A program made the translations under genes and the position numbers. A stretch of DNA of 64,000 nucleotides from Flavobacterium fryxellicola (GTDB lineage Bacteria > Bacteroidota > Bacteroidia > Flavobacteriales > Flavobacteriaceae). The stretch spans positions 682,001 through 746,000 of the forward strand of contig NZ_FRDK01000001.1 in the NCBI RefSeq assembly GCF_900143245.1. Reading direction: 5' to 3'. Positions 63,775 through 64,000 of the stretch are shown one piece after another. Under the pieces are notes generated by a model that worked only from the letters and a program-made list of their open reading frames with translations, did not search any database and was not told the origin of the DNA. Position 1 is the stretch's first letter, and every line of letters starts with the position of its first letter.

Positions 63775-64000
63775 ATGGCAAAATCTGCATTATTGAAATC
63801 GTCAATAGCAAAAAAAGTAGCTATGGCACTTTCAGGCCTTTTTCTGGTGTTGTTTCTAGCACAGCATTTTTTTATCAATATGACATCGGTTTTCAGTGCC
63901 GATACTTTTAATTCCATTTCCCACTTTATGGGGAATAACCCGCTAGTACAATTTGTTATACAGCCAATACTAATTGTAGGGGTAATTTTTCACTTTATCA
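63775..64000 (+). CDS. sdhC: succinate dehydrogenase cytochrome b subunit, 3' partial
   Basis: Membrane anchor and heme-binding subunit of succinate dehydrogenase/fumarate reductase, b558-type single-chain family. Only the first 75 codons are inside the window. It starts MAKSALLKSSIAKKVAMALSG, then a first helix FLVLFLAQHFFINM with a His placed as a heme ligand, and a second helix starting VQFVIQPILIVGVIFHF with another His. Flavoprotein and iron-sulfur subunit genes would be expected beyond the window. The frame runs off the end without a stop. Confidence 0.85.
   Translation, partial: MAKSALLKSSIAKKVAMALSGLFLVLFLAQHFFINMTSVFSADTFNSISHFMGNNPLVQFVIQPILIVGVIFHFI

Overview
The window is chromosomal DNA from a low-G+C member of the Bacteroidetes, most likely Flavobacteriaceae and probably Flavobacterium or a close relative. 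The evidence is: promoters of the Bacteroidetes form TTG-N18..20-TAnnTTTG; few Shine-Dalgarno sequences; an IPExxxVDY-family gene; an Oar-like TonB-dependent receptor; an OmpA protein with thrombospondin type 3 repeats; a TPR sensor kinase; and an HMG-CoA synthase of the mevalonate route. I see no rRNA, tRNA, CRISPR array, insertion sequence or prophage. Most of the window is ordinary core genome. The names rest on sequence motifs read by eye, not on database searches.

Layout. 0-8.6 kb: the 3' part of tryptophan 2,3-dioxygenase, an M23 lipoprotein, pgi, the Oar-like receptor, a small cytochrome-b-like membrane protein and an RlpA-like protein. 8.6-14.2 kb: a CYTH phosphatase, a membrane protein of the Gcr 'site-specific recombinase' family, dinB, a PAS protein and a Bax-inhibitor-1 protein. 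14.3-18.9 kb, minus strand: acpP-fabF-rnc-IPExxxVDY-pyk. 19.0-23.2 kb, plus strand: purN, rnhA, a PfkB-family kinase and a long purF. 23.4-27.3 kb: sod, comF, glyS and a DUF3575-like barrel. 27.8-31.9 kb is the signalling region: a LytTR regulator with Glu at its phosphoacceptor position, a small exported protein made of 14-residue tandem repeats, a TPR histidine kinase and its response regulator. 32-36 kb: thiL, a PfkB-type phosphofructokinase and lepA. 36.4-38 kb: a PNPOx-like gene and two decayed genes. 38-51.5 kb: dusB, a LolC/E-type permease, rbfA, an AddA-like helicase-nuclease, kbl, OmpA, an AddB-like nuclease, a small membrane protein with an ABC ATPase, and an alpha/beta hydrolase. 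51.8-57.3 kb: a TIGR00266 protein, aminopeptidase P and a BNR/VPS10-like secreted protein. 57.4-62 kb: aceB-aceA facing a divergent ScfR/RamB-type regulator. 62-64 kb: mvaS and the start of a succinate dehydrogenase cytochrome b gene.

How the genes work together. pgi, the PfkB-type phosphofructokinase and pyk serve glycolysis. aceA and aceB form the glyoxylate shunt, with its likely regulator next door, and the succinate dehydrogenase gene lies nearby. acpP-fabF-rnc is a classic fatty-acid and RNA-processing cluster. AddA-like and AddB-like proteins should form one double-strand-break repair enzyme, although kbl and ompA lie between them.

Most worth a second look. (1) The repeat peptide: three of its four 14-residue units are identical in protein but differ only by silent changes in DNA, so selection is holding the peptide constant, and it sits just upstream of a periplasm-facing TPR kinase. 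(2) A pair of intergenic elements about 66 nt long (40798-40863 and 52829-52895), with identical 11-nt end boxes and different but still pairing hairpins between them. (3) A GC-rich block inserted upstream of lepA. (4) Several enzymes and regulators whose key residues are changed: the pseudo-receiver, PurF without the usual cluster cysteines, M23 with HxC, a LOV-like PAS domain without its cysteine, and an IrrE-like region without HExxH.
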